A DNA stretch of 32,538 bases from an uncultured Collinsella sp. (GTDB lineage Bacteria > Actinomycetota > Coriobacteriia > Coriobacteriales > Coriobacteriaceae), in the NCBI GenBank assembly GCA_902493545.1, contig CABUQI010000003.1, forward strand, positions 1 through 32,538, in the 5' to 3' direction. Below, piece by piece: positions 16,425 to 24,727 of the stretch. Every line of letters starts with the position of its first letter. The first letter of the stretch is position 1. The position numbers and the translations under genes were made by a program. A model generated the notes under the pieces. It worked only from the letters and a program-made list of their open reading frames with translations. It made no database searches and was not told where the DNA came from.

Positions 16425-16550
16425 AGAGTCCTCCTCAGCATACGGGCGCACGCCTCCATGCGCCCGGACATTCAGATGCCACTATTCTAGCGCAGGTCAA
16501 GACTACAATCAGCGAGCGTTGCCAATCGGCCCCCAAACGGCAACCGATTA

Positions 16551-16613
16551 AAAAGGGACAGGCTTATTTTGGCAGGTCAAACGCTTTACCAACCAAAAAT
16601 AACCCGTCCTTTT
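16551..16613. repeat. Imperfect inverted repeat of the AAAAGGGACAG type
   Basis: AAAAGGGACAGGCTTATTTTGG (16551-16572) is the imperfect inverse of CCAAAAATAACCCGTCCTTTT (16593-16613). The A-tract on one side and the T-tract on the other would let it work as a terminator in both directions. The same opening word, AAAAAGGGACAG followed by ATTTT, recurs at 17284-17300, which suggests a REP-like intergenic family rather than a simple terminator. Confidence 0.5.
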
Positions 16614-16623
16614 ATGGCAAATA

Positions 16624-17148
16624 TTAGGCCGCGGCGCAGATGCTACCGAGCAACTCACGCAGAGGAGACCCGATGCCCTCCAGCAGTTCGGGCGCGATAA
16701 TGGCAAAAACGGGAACCTCACCGGTGCCCACGACAGCAGGCGCCTTGCCCTCCGAGAGAATGCATCCATAAGGGACAAAACCGTCTTCGCCGGCATCGAG
16801 CGCCGCCATGCGACGCGCGAGCTCGCGCGCAAAGCCAGCAGTATCGGCATCGCCAATCGCCAGGACAAAGTCCACGCCCTCATCGGTTGCCAGGGCTACG
16901 GCCTCATCGACCAAATCGTCTCCCCCGTCGCCCCCGGCCGAACCGCAACGAAAGAGTACGCGTTCGAGCAGGGCACGATCGAGCGAGCCCAGCGCCGCCG
17001 AAACGAGCTCATCGCGCGTGTGCTTGTCGCCTCCCAGCACGACCAGTGCCTTGGTGCCGCCATAGTGGGCAACCAATCGCCCGCACCAGCGAGCCACATC
17101 CCCATCCGCAACCAAGCGCGTCGGCATACCAAACCCATAGTTGACCAT
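16624..17148 (-). CDS. Stand-alone N-terminal domain of iron-alcohol dehydrogenase type
   Basis: A 174-residue protein resembling only the nucleotide-binding N-terminal half of group III (iron-containing) alcohol dehydrogenases, close to the butanol dehydrogenase type. MVNYGFGMPTRLVADGD matches the family's opening strand and PTR motif, ALVVLGGDKHTR the second strand, and VDFVLAIGDADTAGFARELA the region that is normally a GGGS-containing loop; here the glycines are replaced. The metal-binding helical domain (about 200 residues) is missing. The frame extends to an ATG at 17199, but the ATG at 17148 matches the family start and has GGAAGGG upstream; either is possible. It may be a decayed enzyme kept as a short ORF or a repurposed domain. 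Confidence 0.6.
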   Translation of the reverse strand: MVNYGFGMPTRLVADGDVARWCGRLVAHYGGTKALVVLGGDKHTRDELVSAALGSLDRALLERVLFRCGSAGGDGGDDLVDEAVALATDEGVDFVLAIGDADTAGFARELARRMAALDAGEDGFVPYGCILSEGKAPAVVGTGEVPVFAIIAPELLEGIGSPLRELLGSICAAA

Positions 17149-17298
17149 TATCCCCACAACCCTTCCGTGCTTTATGGTGGTATCGATCGTTAGGCTCATG
17201 CTACGAAGCGAGCTTTTCCGAGCTGTTTCGCGCTCTTTAGGGCTGCGTTAAAACCCCGATGAAGCCGCACGACCATACTTGCCAAAAAGGGACAGATT

Positions 17299-17359
17299 TT
17301 GACGGTGTCCGTGCAAGCGGGTATTATCGAACAGGTATTCGATAAGAACATGTGTTTGA
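17299..17359 (+). promoter_or_regulatory. SOS promoter with tandem LexA-type boxes
   Basis: TTGACG (17299-17304) and TATTAT (17322-17327) have a 17-base spacer. A LexA-type box, TCGAACAGGTATTCGA (17327-17342), overlaps the -10 and matches 11 of 12 specified bases of the actinobacterial consensus TCGAAC-N4-GTTCGA. A second, weaker box, AAGAACATGTGTTTGA (17344-17359), matches 9 of 12 and lies 17 bases on. Damage-inducible control of the polymerase/YolD operon is the clear expectation. Confidence 0.7.
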
Positions 17360-17372
17360 TGGAAGGGCACGG

Positions 17373-18878
17373 ATGGCGCACGAGCAGCACACCTATATCT
17401 GCATCGACCTCAAGACGTTTTATGCCAGCGTCGAGTGCGTCGACCGTGGGCTCGATCCGCTCACCACCAACCTGGTCGTTGCCGACGAATCGCGCGGACG
17501 CACGACCATCTGCCTCGCTATCACGCAGGCCATGAAGGACTTAGGTATTCACAACCGCTGCCGTCTGTTCGAGATTCCCGACGGCATCGACTGCATCAAA
17601 GCAGTGCCGCGCATGCAGCACTACATGGAGGTGTCGGCGCAAATCTACGGCATCTATCTGGAATACGTCAGCCCCCAGGACGTGCACGTCTACTCAATTG
17701 ACGAGTGCTTTATCGACGTGACACCCTATCTGGACCTCTATCACACCGATGCGGAAGGCTTCGCCTGCATGTTGCGCGACGAGGTCCTGGCGCGCACCGG
17801 CATCACGGCGACGGTCGGCATCGGCCCCAACCTATTCCAGGCCAAGGTTGCACTCGATATCACCGCCAAGCACGTACCCAGCCGCATCGGCATACTCGAC
17901 GATGAGACCTTTCGCAAGGAAATCTGGCCCCATCGTCCCATCACCGATATCTGGGGCATCGGCCCCGGCGTGGCAGCACGACTCGAAAAATACGGCGTCT
18001 ACGATCTGATGGGCGTCGCGGCGCTCGACGAAAACCTGCTTTACGACGAGCTCGGCGTCAATGCCGAGTATCTCATCGACCACGCCTTCGGACGCGAGCC
18101 GACAACCATCGCCGATATCCAAGCCTATCGCCCGCAAGCAACTTCGACCACCACAGGACAGGTGCTCTCGAAGGGCTATGCCTACGAGCAGGCCTACACC
18201 GTCTTGCGCGAGATGGTCGACAACGCCGTGTTGGACTTGATCGATAAGCACGTGGTCTGCGACAGCATCTCGCTCTTTGTGGGCTACGCGAGCGAGCGCG
18301 CCGACATACGCAGGCTTGATGCCAGCGGTACTGCACAATATGTGGACGGATGCGGACACCTGCGCTCGAGTACGTCGAGCATCGAACCCACCGCAACCGC
18401 CGGCCCCGAGCTCGCGCCCCGTGCTCCCAAGCCCGTCCAGCGCGATGACGAACGGCGCCGCCTGGTGCGCGAAGCGCAGGCAATCGATGGCATCTTTGTG
18501 GGAGAGCATGGTGGCAAACCGCGTGGTGGCTATGCCGCGCTCTTTGCGCACTCCAACGCCTCGCGCAAGCTGCCCGAGCGTACCAATTCGTTTAAGAAGA
18601 TCATGGGCTATTTCGATGAGCTCTGGGCGCAGACTGTCGATCCCAAACGACCGGTCAAGCGCATCAACCTGGGCTTTATCAATCTTGTGCCCGAGGAATT
18701 TGCCACCATCGATCTGTTCAGCGATATCGAGGCCGATGAGCGCGAGCGCGACCTGGCGCGCGCCGTCCTGGCCGTGAAAGGCAAGTACGGCAAGAACGCG
18801 CTCGTCAAGGGATTAAGCTTTACCGCCGGCGCCACCGCGCGCGAGCGCAACGATCAAGTTGGAGGACACCGTGCCTAA
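17373..18878 (+). CDS. Y-family translesion DNA polymerase (UmuC/DinB-like)
   Basis: A 501-residue ImpB/MucB/SamB-type lesion-bypass polymerase. Catalytic carboxylates are Asp12 in CIDLKTFYASVE and the Asp110/Glu111 pair in VYSIDECFIDVT. A helix-hairpin-helix follows (IWGIGPGVAARLEKYGV), then the little-finger domain, and an extended C-terminal region of about 170 residues that probably mediates clamp or partner contact. This long UmuC-like form, paired with a YolD-like gene, is the arrangement seen in Firmicutes and their mobile elements (UvrX/YolD type). The ATG at 17373 is preferred to the upstream GTG at 17352 because GGAAGGG precedes it and the longer form would lie inside the second LexA box. 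The stop overlaps the YolD-like start by 8 bases. Confidence 0.88.
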   Translation: MAHEQHTYICIDLKTFYASVECVDRGLDPLTTNLVVADESRGRTTICLAITQAMKDLGIHNRCRLFEIPDGIDCIKAVPRMQHYMEVSAQIYGIYLEYVSPQDVHVYSIDECFIDVTPYLDLYHTDAEGFACMLRDEVLARTGITATVGIGPNLFQAKVALDITAKHVPSRIGILDDETFRKEIWPHRPITDIWGIGPGVAARLEKYGVYDLMGVAALDENLLYDELGVNAEYLIDHAFGREPTTIADIQAYRPQATSTTTGQVLSKGYAYEQAYTVLREMVDNAVLDLIDKHVVCDSISLFVGYASERADIRRLDASGTAQYVDGCGHLRSSTSSIEPTATAGPELAPRAPKPVQRDDERRRLVREAQAIDGIFVGEHGGKPRGGYAALFAHSNASRKLPERTNSFKKIMGYFDELWAQTVDPKRPVKRINLGFINLVPEEFATIDLFSDIEADERERDLARAVLAVKGKYGKNALVKGLSFTAGATARERNDQVGGHRA

Positions 18879-19296
18879 ACCCAAACAACAGCCCATGCGC
18901 CCGCCGACCGCCTTCGAGCGCCTGGCGGACCCCGAGGGCAGACGCCGCGCAGCCGACCCCAACCTCACTGCCAACGGTGCCGTGCGCGCCAACCGCGCCG
19001 CACAGTTTATGCCCTTTGCCGCCCTCACGGGATACTACGAACTCGTGCGCAAGCAGGAAATCACCGTCGAGCAAAAACGTGAGCTCACGGAAGAAAAAGC
19101 CCTCGAGCTTTCGCAAAAGCTCGAGGGCCTCAAACGCGGCGACTTGGTGCGCGTCACCTATTACGATACGTACGGCTATCGTAGCCGCACGGGCATTCTC
19201 GACGAAGCGTTACCCGCATTCAAGCTGCTCAAACTCAGGGATATCGCCATCAACTTCGACGATATCCAGGACATTGAGCTACGCGGACGAGCCTAG
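18871..19296 (+). CDS. YolD-like protein
   Basis: A 141-residue YolD-family protein, the usual small partner of UmuC-like polymerases in Gram-positive bacteria. The conserved block RAAQFMPFAALTGYYELVRKQ is recognisable (around residues 47-67), followed by a charged helix (VEQKRELTEEKALELSQKL) and a C-terminal beta region resembling an SH3-like fold (GDLVRVTYYDTYGYRSRTG). The GTG at 18871 is chosen because GGAGG lies five bases upstream; the longer ORF starts with a TTG that has no ribosome binding site. The gene overlaps the polymerase gene by 8 bases and is co-regulated by the SOS boxes. Its stop codon overlaps the stop of the convergent surface-protein gene. Confidence 0.8.
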   Translation: MPKPKQQPMRPPTAFERLADPEGRRRAADPNLTANGAVRANRAAQFMPFAALTGYYELVRKQEITVEQKRELTEEKALELSQKLEGLKRGDLVRVTYYDTYGYRSRTGILDEALPAFKLLKLRDIAINFDDIQDIELRGRA

Positions 19297-20813
19297 CGAC
19301 GAGAACGCTTGCGCAAGACGAGAGCAATGCCAAGCACTGCGGCAGCTGCAACCAGCAATCCCAAGACCAGCGTGAGGGTCGAGTCGCCAGCGCGAGGCAG
19401 CGAGCCGTCCTTCGGAGTCTTCTTAGCGGTCGTCGTGACGGTGGTCGTGGTGCTGCTCGACTGGTCGTTGCCACCCGTCTGGCTGCCGCCAGGCTGATCG
19501 CCGCCACCCGGCTGCGAAGGATCGGTGGGTTCCGTCGGATCCGGAGTACCGGGATCAACCGGATTCTCCGAATTCTCCTTGCGCTGGATCCAGACCTGGC
19601 AACCATAGAACGGGTTGGCGGTACCAAGGCACAGACCCTGGTTGGTCACCGCAAAGGTGCGCAGACCATGGTTATACGGATCGTTAAAGCCATTGGTCGT
19701 CAGCGTCGTAAAGTTCACGCCGTCCTCGGTCACATACATATCAAAGCCGCGCTCGGCATCGCGCAGGTAACACATGCACGTAAGGACACTCTGCAACTTC
19801 TTGAGGTTCTCCTCGCTCAGCAGCTTATCGAGCGCATCCTGAATATCGCTCGGCAGCTCGGTGCCATAGGCATCCTCGTACTGCTGCTTAAGGCTCTCAT
19901 AGCTATCGAGCATGTCCTGATACTGGTCGGCAAAGGACTTGAAGTACGCGATCTCGCCATCGATCTTCTGGACATAAGCGGCGTCGTCCTCAAAGTCCTG
20001 GGACATCGTCGCGGCCTGATCGCAAAGACCGCCCGCGGCATCCTCCAGCGCATCGCTCAGATCGCCAAAGCCCTTAGCAACCTCGGTCTTCTCGTCATCG
20101 ACATCGACGGCCTTGTTTGAATCATCAACCTCAGCAGCTTCGTTCGAATCATCGACCTCGACGGCCTCGTTTGAATCATCGTCCGCAAGCGTGTTCACGG
20201 GAACGATGGGGTCGTCAGGCGATTTCTTGTCGAGCAGGTGATCGAGCAGGTCCCTAAGGCGCTGAACCTGAGAGTCCCACTCCTCGGGCGTCATATCGAT
20301 AATGTCGCCATTGGAGAACTGGCCGATCGGCTCAAGCAGGCTCGCGGTATCAAAGGTACCGATATACAGCTTGCCGTCGAACTTCTGCATGCGCCAAATG
20401 TACTGGTTCTCGTTTCGGCCAAAGCCCGAAGTCAGGCCGGAAATACCGCCCTCGGGGAACATGTCGGTGCGATCGCCAACGACGAGCTCCATGTTCTCGT
20501 CCTTGTCCATGCGATAGATGTTAACCGACTGCTCAAGATTGGCATTCACAAACGAGCAGTCAACGCCACCCATGCTGCTCTTGCCGCCCTCTTCGGTGTT
20601 GGATTTGTTGAACAGGATGCGCTCGAGGGCAATCTCCTCGTCGTTGTATTCACCGATATAGAGGTAGTCGTTGTAGACGATGAGGTTGGCAGCGCCAGAA
20701 CGGGTACGGGCAGGATCGATGCCAAAGCAGTACTTTGCACCGTCCGTCTTCTGATCGCCGACAATGGGAGTCCACGAATAGCTGCCGTCGGCATTCTTGT
20801 CGCCACGGACCAT
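19293..20813 (-). pseudogene. C-terminal part of an interrupted sortase-anchored surface protein
   Basis: A 506-codon open stretch in the same frame as the preceding secreted-protein fragment, separated from it only by TAG and three sense codons. It continues the same repeat-like beta domain (NDYLYIGEYNDEEIALERI; then KLYIGTFDTASL), followed by an acidic triple repeat, a long coiled-coil-like helical region (about residues 270-345 of this fragment), a proline/threonine-rich wall spanner and a sorting signal: LPRAGD, a hydrophobic helix and the tail RKRSRR. LPRAG is a variant of LPxTG. It has no signal peptide of its own and its first ATG lacks a good ribosome binding site, so it is unlikely to be exported unless the TAG is read through. 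Confidence 0.75.
20100..20180 (-). repeat. Three 27-bp tandem repeats encoding DDSNEAVEV-type units
   Basis: Three consecutive units (20154-20180, 20127-20153, 20100-20126) encode DDSNEAVEV, DDSNEAAEV and DDSNKAVDV in the surface-protein gene. Such in-frame acidic repeats often vary in copy number between strains. Confidence 0.8.
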
Positions 20814-20822
20814 GGCAAACGA

Positions 20823-21845
20823 CTACATGGAATTATCATCGGGAGCGTTCTCGGGCGTACCGGTGCAGATGGTCGCATAGAGATGGCCATTGTACGAGAC
20901 CATATCCCAAATGGCGCCGCCGTAGATGCTGTCCTGATAGCGAATCGCCGGATAGCCAAACAGCGTCTCCGAGTTGGCAATCTCGGTGAAGCTGTCCTGG
21001 CCCTTCGAGGGGTCAGACGACGTCAGGATTGTCGACACAAAATTACCGTTCGCGTCTTTACCCACATTACTGATGACGAGCTGGCCATCATGGACGCACA
21101 TGCCGCGGATACCGGTAGAAATGCCCTGCTTGTAGGCAGCACCGTAATCCTGCATGCTCGAAAGGCCCTGATAGACAACTTTGTACTCATCCGTCTTAGG
21201 ATCGATCTCGTATACAGCAGGCAGGCCGCCTTTGCCGTCATTGGTCCTGACGCTGCCGCAGAAATAGAGCTTACCCTTATAGCTCACGGCATTGCGGAAC
21301 AAAGGAGCGACGCCGTTGAGCGATTCAGAGAGTAGCAGCTTGGTCTCACCGGTCTTGGTATTGATCTTGACCAAGATGCCGCCGCTGTCCTTGTCGGCCG
21401 TGCCGTCCTCCTTCTGCTGTCCATAGAAGAAGGTACCGTTAAACATGGCCTCCAGCGTCAGGCGCATGGTTTCGACATCAAAGGAATCGCCCAGCGTGCT
21501 GTTCATGAGCGTCAGCGTGTTGCCCATCGCCGCATAGCAGGTGCCCACATAAAGCCAGTCACCATAGCTCGCAGCCGCCCAAGTGTAGCTCTGGCCGCGA
21601 TCGCCTTCGTTGTTGGCCGTATTACCATCGGCGCCCGGAACGGCAACGGCACCGTTACCCTGGTAGTCGACGATGCCATCCGGCTGCGACGTTCCTACCG
21701 TAGGATGCGAGAGCTTCTCAAAGGAATACCCATTTCCCGCATTGTAGGTAACGGCACCCGATGCGTCTTCGGCGTGCGCCGGCAGCGGCGATACCAAGAT
21801 AGCGGCAAGCGCTGCCACCAAGCCAAGTGTTCCCACTCGTCTCAT
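20823..21845 (-). CDS. N-terminal part of secreted beta-rich surface protein, ends at premature TAG
   Basis: A 340-codon frame starting with a signal peptide (MRRVGTLGLVAALAAILV, then SPLPAHA as the likely cleavage site). The mature part holds repeated strands of the form GDWLYVGTCYA, KGKLYFCGSV, DGQLVISNVG and NGHLYATICTG, which suggests a beta-propeller-like domain. It stops at TAG (20823-20825) after DDNSM, while the same frame stays open downstream for another 510 codons to a sortase signal. A single C-to-T change in a glutamine codon would explain this. The fragment may still be secreted, but it would not be wall-anchored. The start has GGGGAGG about ten bases upstream. Related proteins are probably surface adhesins or glycan-binding proteins; that is inference. 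Confidence 0.75.
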   Translation of the reverse strand: MRRVGTLGLVAALAAILVSPLPAHAEDASGAVTYNAGNGYSFEKLSHPTVGTSQPDGIVDYQGNGAVAVPGADGNTANNEGDRGQSYTWAAASYGDWLYVGTCYAAMGNTLTLMNSTLGDSFDVETMRLTLEAMFNGTFFYGQQKEDGTADKDSGGILVKINTKTGETKLLLSESLNGVAPLFRNAVSYKGKLYFCGSVRTNDGKGGLPAVYEIDPKTDEYKVVYQGLSSMQDYGAAYKQGISTGIRGMCVHDGQLVISNVGKDANGNFVSTILTSSDPSKGQDSFTEIANSETLFGYPAIRYQDSIYGGAIWDMVSYNGHLYATICTGTPENAPDDNSM

Positions 21846-21935
21846 AAGGTTATAGCCTCCCCTGTCCTAAAGCCCAGTTTTAGCATTCTTCATTTCTGTC
21901 CACGGTTAATTGCAATCTGAGCACAGCAATAATCA

Positions 21936-21951
21936 GTGTATAAATATACAC
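21936..21951. promoter_or_regulatory. AT-rich palindrome upstream of the surface-protein gene
   Basis: GTGTATA and TATACAC flank a two-base centre about 90 bases before the surface-protein start. The size fits a dimeric repressor operator, and TATACA-type words could also serve as a -10 box. The binding protein is unknown. Confidence 0.35.
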
Positions 21952-22117
21952 CTGTAATTTTTTGGACGGGTTCATAGATGCTCGATTGGTAGCGAATTCC
22001 GCGCAAACCGTCACCAAACTCCACTTTTGCCGCATCTAAAGGTTATTTTTGCGCAAATTTTTGGATGCCGATAGTCACAATGGGCAGGAGGCTGGTACCC
22101 ACCGGAGAGGGCAACGC

Positions 22118-22501
22118 CTACATTTTCATAACGTAATAGCCCGCACCCCTCACTGCCGTCTCGAGTGTGTCGCGATCAACCGGGCGCTTCGAGCGCACGC
22201 GTGCCGTGTGGTCCGCGTACGTTACCGTAGCCCACACGCCATCAAGCGCATTGAGGGCATTCGTCACATTCCGGGCGCAGCCGTCGCAACTCATGCCGCC
22301 GATAAGGAGTTCCTCACGATAGGGGTAGTGGGACTCGTCGGTGTCTGCCACCACAACCTTTTTGGCCTTCTTGCCGCTCGCACCATCGCTGCAGCAACTC
22401 TTCCCGTGTGTCGAAGCGGCAATGCGACGCAGTCCAAAAAACATGCCGACGGCAATGACGGTCAGCACGATGAGATTCGCAGGGTTGAGCAAGTCACTCA
22501 T
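22118..22501 (-). CDS. Membrane-tethered heavy-metal-associated (HMA) domain protein
   Basis: A 127-residue protein with one N-terminal membrane helix (about residues 8-25), a short lysine-rich linker with a CC pair (36-37), and a C-terminal HMA domain with the metal-binding motif GGMSCDGCARNV (Cys72 and Cys75). Free HMA proteins such as CopZ carry Cu(I) to P-type ATPases; here the domain is anchored, and no ATPase gene is nearby. The ATG at 22501 is chosen because AAGGGGAA precedes it. A CsoR-like operator lies directly upstream, supporting copper control. The topology cannot be fixed; the basic residues after the helix suggest the HMA domain faces the cytoplasm. Confidence 0.82.
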   Translation of the reverse strand: MSDLLNPANLIVLTVIAVGMFFGLRRIAASTHGKSCCSDGASGKKAKKVVVADTDESHYPYREELLIGGMSCDGCARNVTNALNALDGVWATVTYADHTARVRSKRPVDRDTLETAVRGAGYYVMKM

Positions 22502-22529
22502 GCGTTCCCCTTTCAGTAGCACTATCTAG

Positions 22530-22546
22530 ATACCCCCATGGGGTGT
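22530..22546 (-). promoter_or_regulatory. CsoR-like copper operator
   Basis: ATACCCCCATGGGGTGT is a near-perfect inverted repeat resembling CsoR sites, which contain TACCCC and GGGGTA halves. It lies between a possible promoter (TTGACC at 22577-22582, TTAAGA near 22552) and the HMA gene. No csoR gene is in the window. Confidence 0.55.
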
Positions 22547-22608
22547 CCCCATCTTAACCCAAAATCATGTCCGTTCGGTCAATTAGTTTTCCTCTTCAAA
22601 CTTTTTTG

Positions 22609-22655
22609 TTGACCATGGCTTACTTTCGTGTATAAGTTTTCCTAGGCTAACAGTT
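22609..22655 (+). promoter_or_regulatory. Promoter and candidate iron box of the DUF3793/flavodoxin genes
   Basis: TTGACC (22609-22614) and TATAAG (22631-22636) have a 16-base spacer. At the expected transcription start, TTTTCCTAGGCTAACAGTT (22637-22655) contains TAGGCTAAC, the core half of the DtxR/IdeR consensus, and is palindromic around CCTAGG (GTT, CCTAGG, AAC). Iron-dependent repression would suit a flavodoxin locus. Confidence 0.45.
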
Positions 22656-22674
22656 TAGATCCGTAAGGAGCGAC

Positions 22675-23379
22675 GTGACTCGAACCATAGACATCCCAAC
22701 GTTTCAGGCAGCAGTCGTGCGCAACTGCTCCCCCACGCTCGCGGGCATCAAGCCGGCATCGCTCTTTACCTATCCAGGCACCTACGCCCACGGGGACGGC
22801 TCGACCGCAACAGAAACCATCGCAGAACGCCGAGCACGCCTGCTCAACGTTATCGCCCAGTGCAACCGCGAGCTTGACCCGCTTGGCATCCACCTGAGTG
22901 TTTTGGTCTGGCGGCCCTGCGGAGCGCTCGTGTACGTGTACCGAGCCAAAAGCCTCACCACCTATTTCGCGGACCCTCGCGCCAAAACGGCGCTCGCCTC
23001 GGAAGGCTACGACACGAGAGACCTTTCGACATGCCTTGTGCATTTGGCATCACGTATCACGCTCGCGAGTAATAACGTCGCGGAATGCGCCTGTAGCCAG
23101 ACTCGATGCGCACTACCCCAGCAAGCTAACTGCAGCAACGACTGCACCTGCGAGTTTCCGCACGAAATAGGCTACTTCCTAGGATATCCCTACGACGACG
23201 TGCACGAGTTTATCGTCCAGCGCGGCGAGAACTATAAGGTCTTTGGGGCCTGGAAGGTCTACGCAAATGTCGAGCAGGCACTTGCGACGTTTGATGCCTA
23301 CCGCGCCTGCACCCAATACTTCACCTTTGTCTATCAGCAGGGCTACAGCCTGGCGCAACTTGCCCAGGCAACCCGATAG
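22675..23379 (+). CDS. DUF3793-family protein with a cysteine-rich insertion
   Basis: A 234-residue cytoplasmic protein of the DUF3793 family, whose function is unknown but whose genes often sit beside flavodoxin genes. The family motif FPHEIGYFLGYPYDDVHEFI is at residues 161-180, and the region LVWRPCGALVYVYR (77-90) matches the conserved core. Unusual is the insertion just before the first motif, with six cysteines in 22 residues (138, 140, 145, 153, 157, 159), which could bind iron or zinc. The GTG at 22675 has AAGGAG four bases upstream. The flavodoxin gene follows 46 bases later with its own ribosome binding site, probably in the same transcript. A link to iron or haem handling is inferred from context. 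Confidence 0.75.
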   Translation: MTRTIDIPTFQAAVVRNCSPTLAGIKPASLFTYPGTYAHGDGSTATETIAERRARLLNVIAQCNRELDPLGIHLSVLVWRPCGALVYVYRAKSLTTYFADPRAKTALASEGYDTRDLSTCLVHLASRITLASNNVAECACSQTRCALPQQANCSNDCTCEFPHEIGYFLGYPYDDVHEFIVQRGENYKVFGAWKVYANVEQALATFDAYRACTQYFTFVYQQGYSLAQLAQATR

Positions 23380-23425
23380 AACATAGAAGCCGTGGCAACC
23401 TGCCGCACAACTGAAAGGACTCAAC

Positions 23426-23845
23426 ATGAGCAAGATCGCCGTCGTCTACTGGAGCGGCACGGGCAACACCGAGGCCATGGCAAACCTCGTTGCCGAAGGT
23501 GCAACCGATGCCGGCGCCGAGGCAGAGGTCATCTCCTGCGCCGACTTCTCCGCAGACAAGGCCGCTGGCTATGACGCTATCGCCTTCGGCTGCCCCGCCA
23601 TGGGTTCCGAGGAGCTTGAATATGATGAGTTCCAGCCCATGTGGGATGAGGTCAAGGAGACCCTCGGCGACAAGAAGGTCGTCCTCTTTGGCTCTTATTC
23701 GTGGGCCGAGGGCGAATGGATGGACAACTGGAAGGCGGACGCCGACGAGGAGGGCGTCAACGTCGTCGATTCCGTCATCTGCTACGACGCCCCCGATGAT
23801 GAGAGCGAAGCGGCCTGCCGCGCCCTTGGAGCCGAGCTCGCCTAG
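23426..23845 (+). CDS. Flavodoxin
   Basis: A 139-residue short-chain flavodoxin. The FMN phosphate-binding loop WSGTGNTEAMA is at residues 9-19, and the isoalloxazine-contact loops are FGCPAMGSEELEYDEF and FGSYSWAEGEWMDNW, the latter with the stacking tryptophan or tyrosine. It is acidic, as usual. Flavodoxin replaces ferredoxin as a low-potential electron carrier under iron limitation. AAAGGA precedes the ATG. It follows the DUF3793 gene and ends before a strong bidirectional terminator. Confidence 0.92.
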   Translation: MSKIAVVYWSGTGNTEAMANLVAEGATDAGAEAEVISCADFSADKAAGYDAIAFGCPAMGSEELEYDEFQPMWDEVKETLGDKKVVLFGSYSWAEGEWMDNWKADADEEGVNVVDSVICYDAPDDESEAACRALGAELA

Positions 23846-23902
23846 CGGCAATGAGCTCCGCCCGCAACGCGCATTGCAACAAAACACATTCGCGTCCCAA
23901 CA

Positions 23903-23937
23903 AAAACGGGAGCCGGATCACATCCGGCTCCCGTTTT
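23903..23937. terminator. Bidirectional rho-independent terminator
   Basis: A perfect 16-bp stem (AAAACGGGAGCCGGAT with its complement) with a three-base loop lies between convergent flavodoxin and ABC transporter genes. T-tracts end the stem on both strands. Confidence 0.9.
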
Positions 23938-23962
23938 CTGCTATGTCAGTCATATAAAGCGG

Positions 23963-24715
<753 letters not shown>

Positions 24716-24727
24716 GATAGGACCTCC

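Noticed and set aside
14739..16490. 583-codon open frame on the plus strand
   Set aside because: It is the antisense shadow of pgi, has no ribosome binding site and reads as low-complexity Leu/Val/Gly/Asp-rich sequence, as expected for the reverse frame of a high-GC gene.
20814..20825. TAG as a pyrrolysine or other recoded codon
   Set aside because: No pyrrolysine genes or recoding structure are visible, and the context fits a glutamine-to-stop mutation better.
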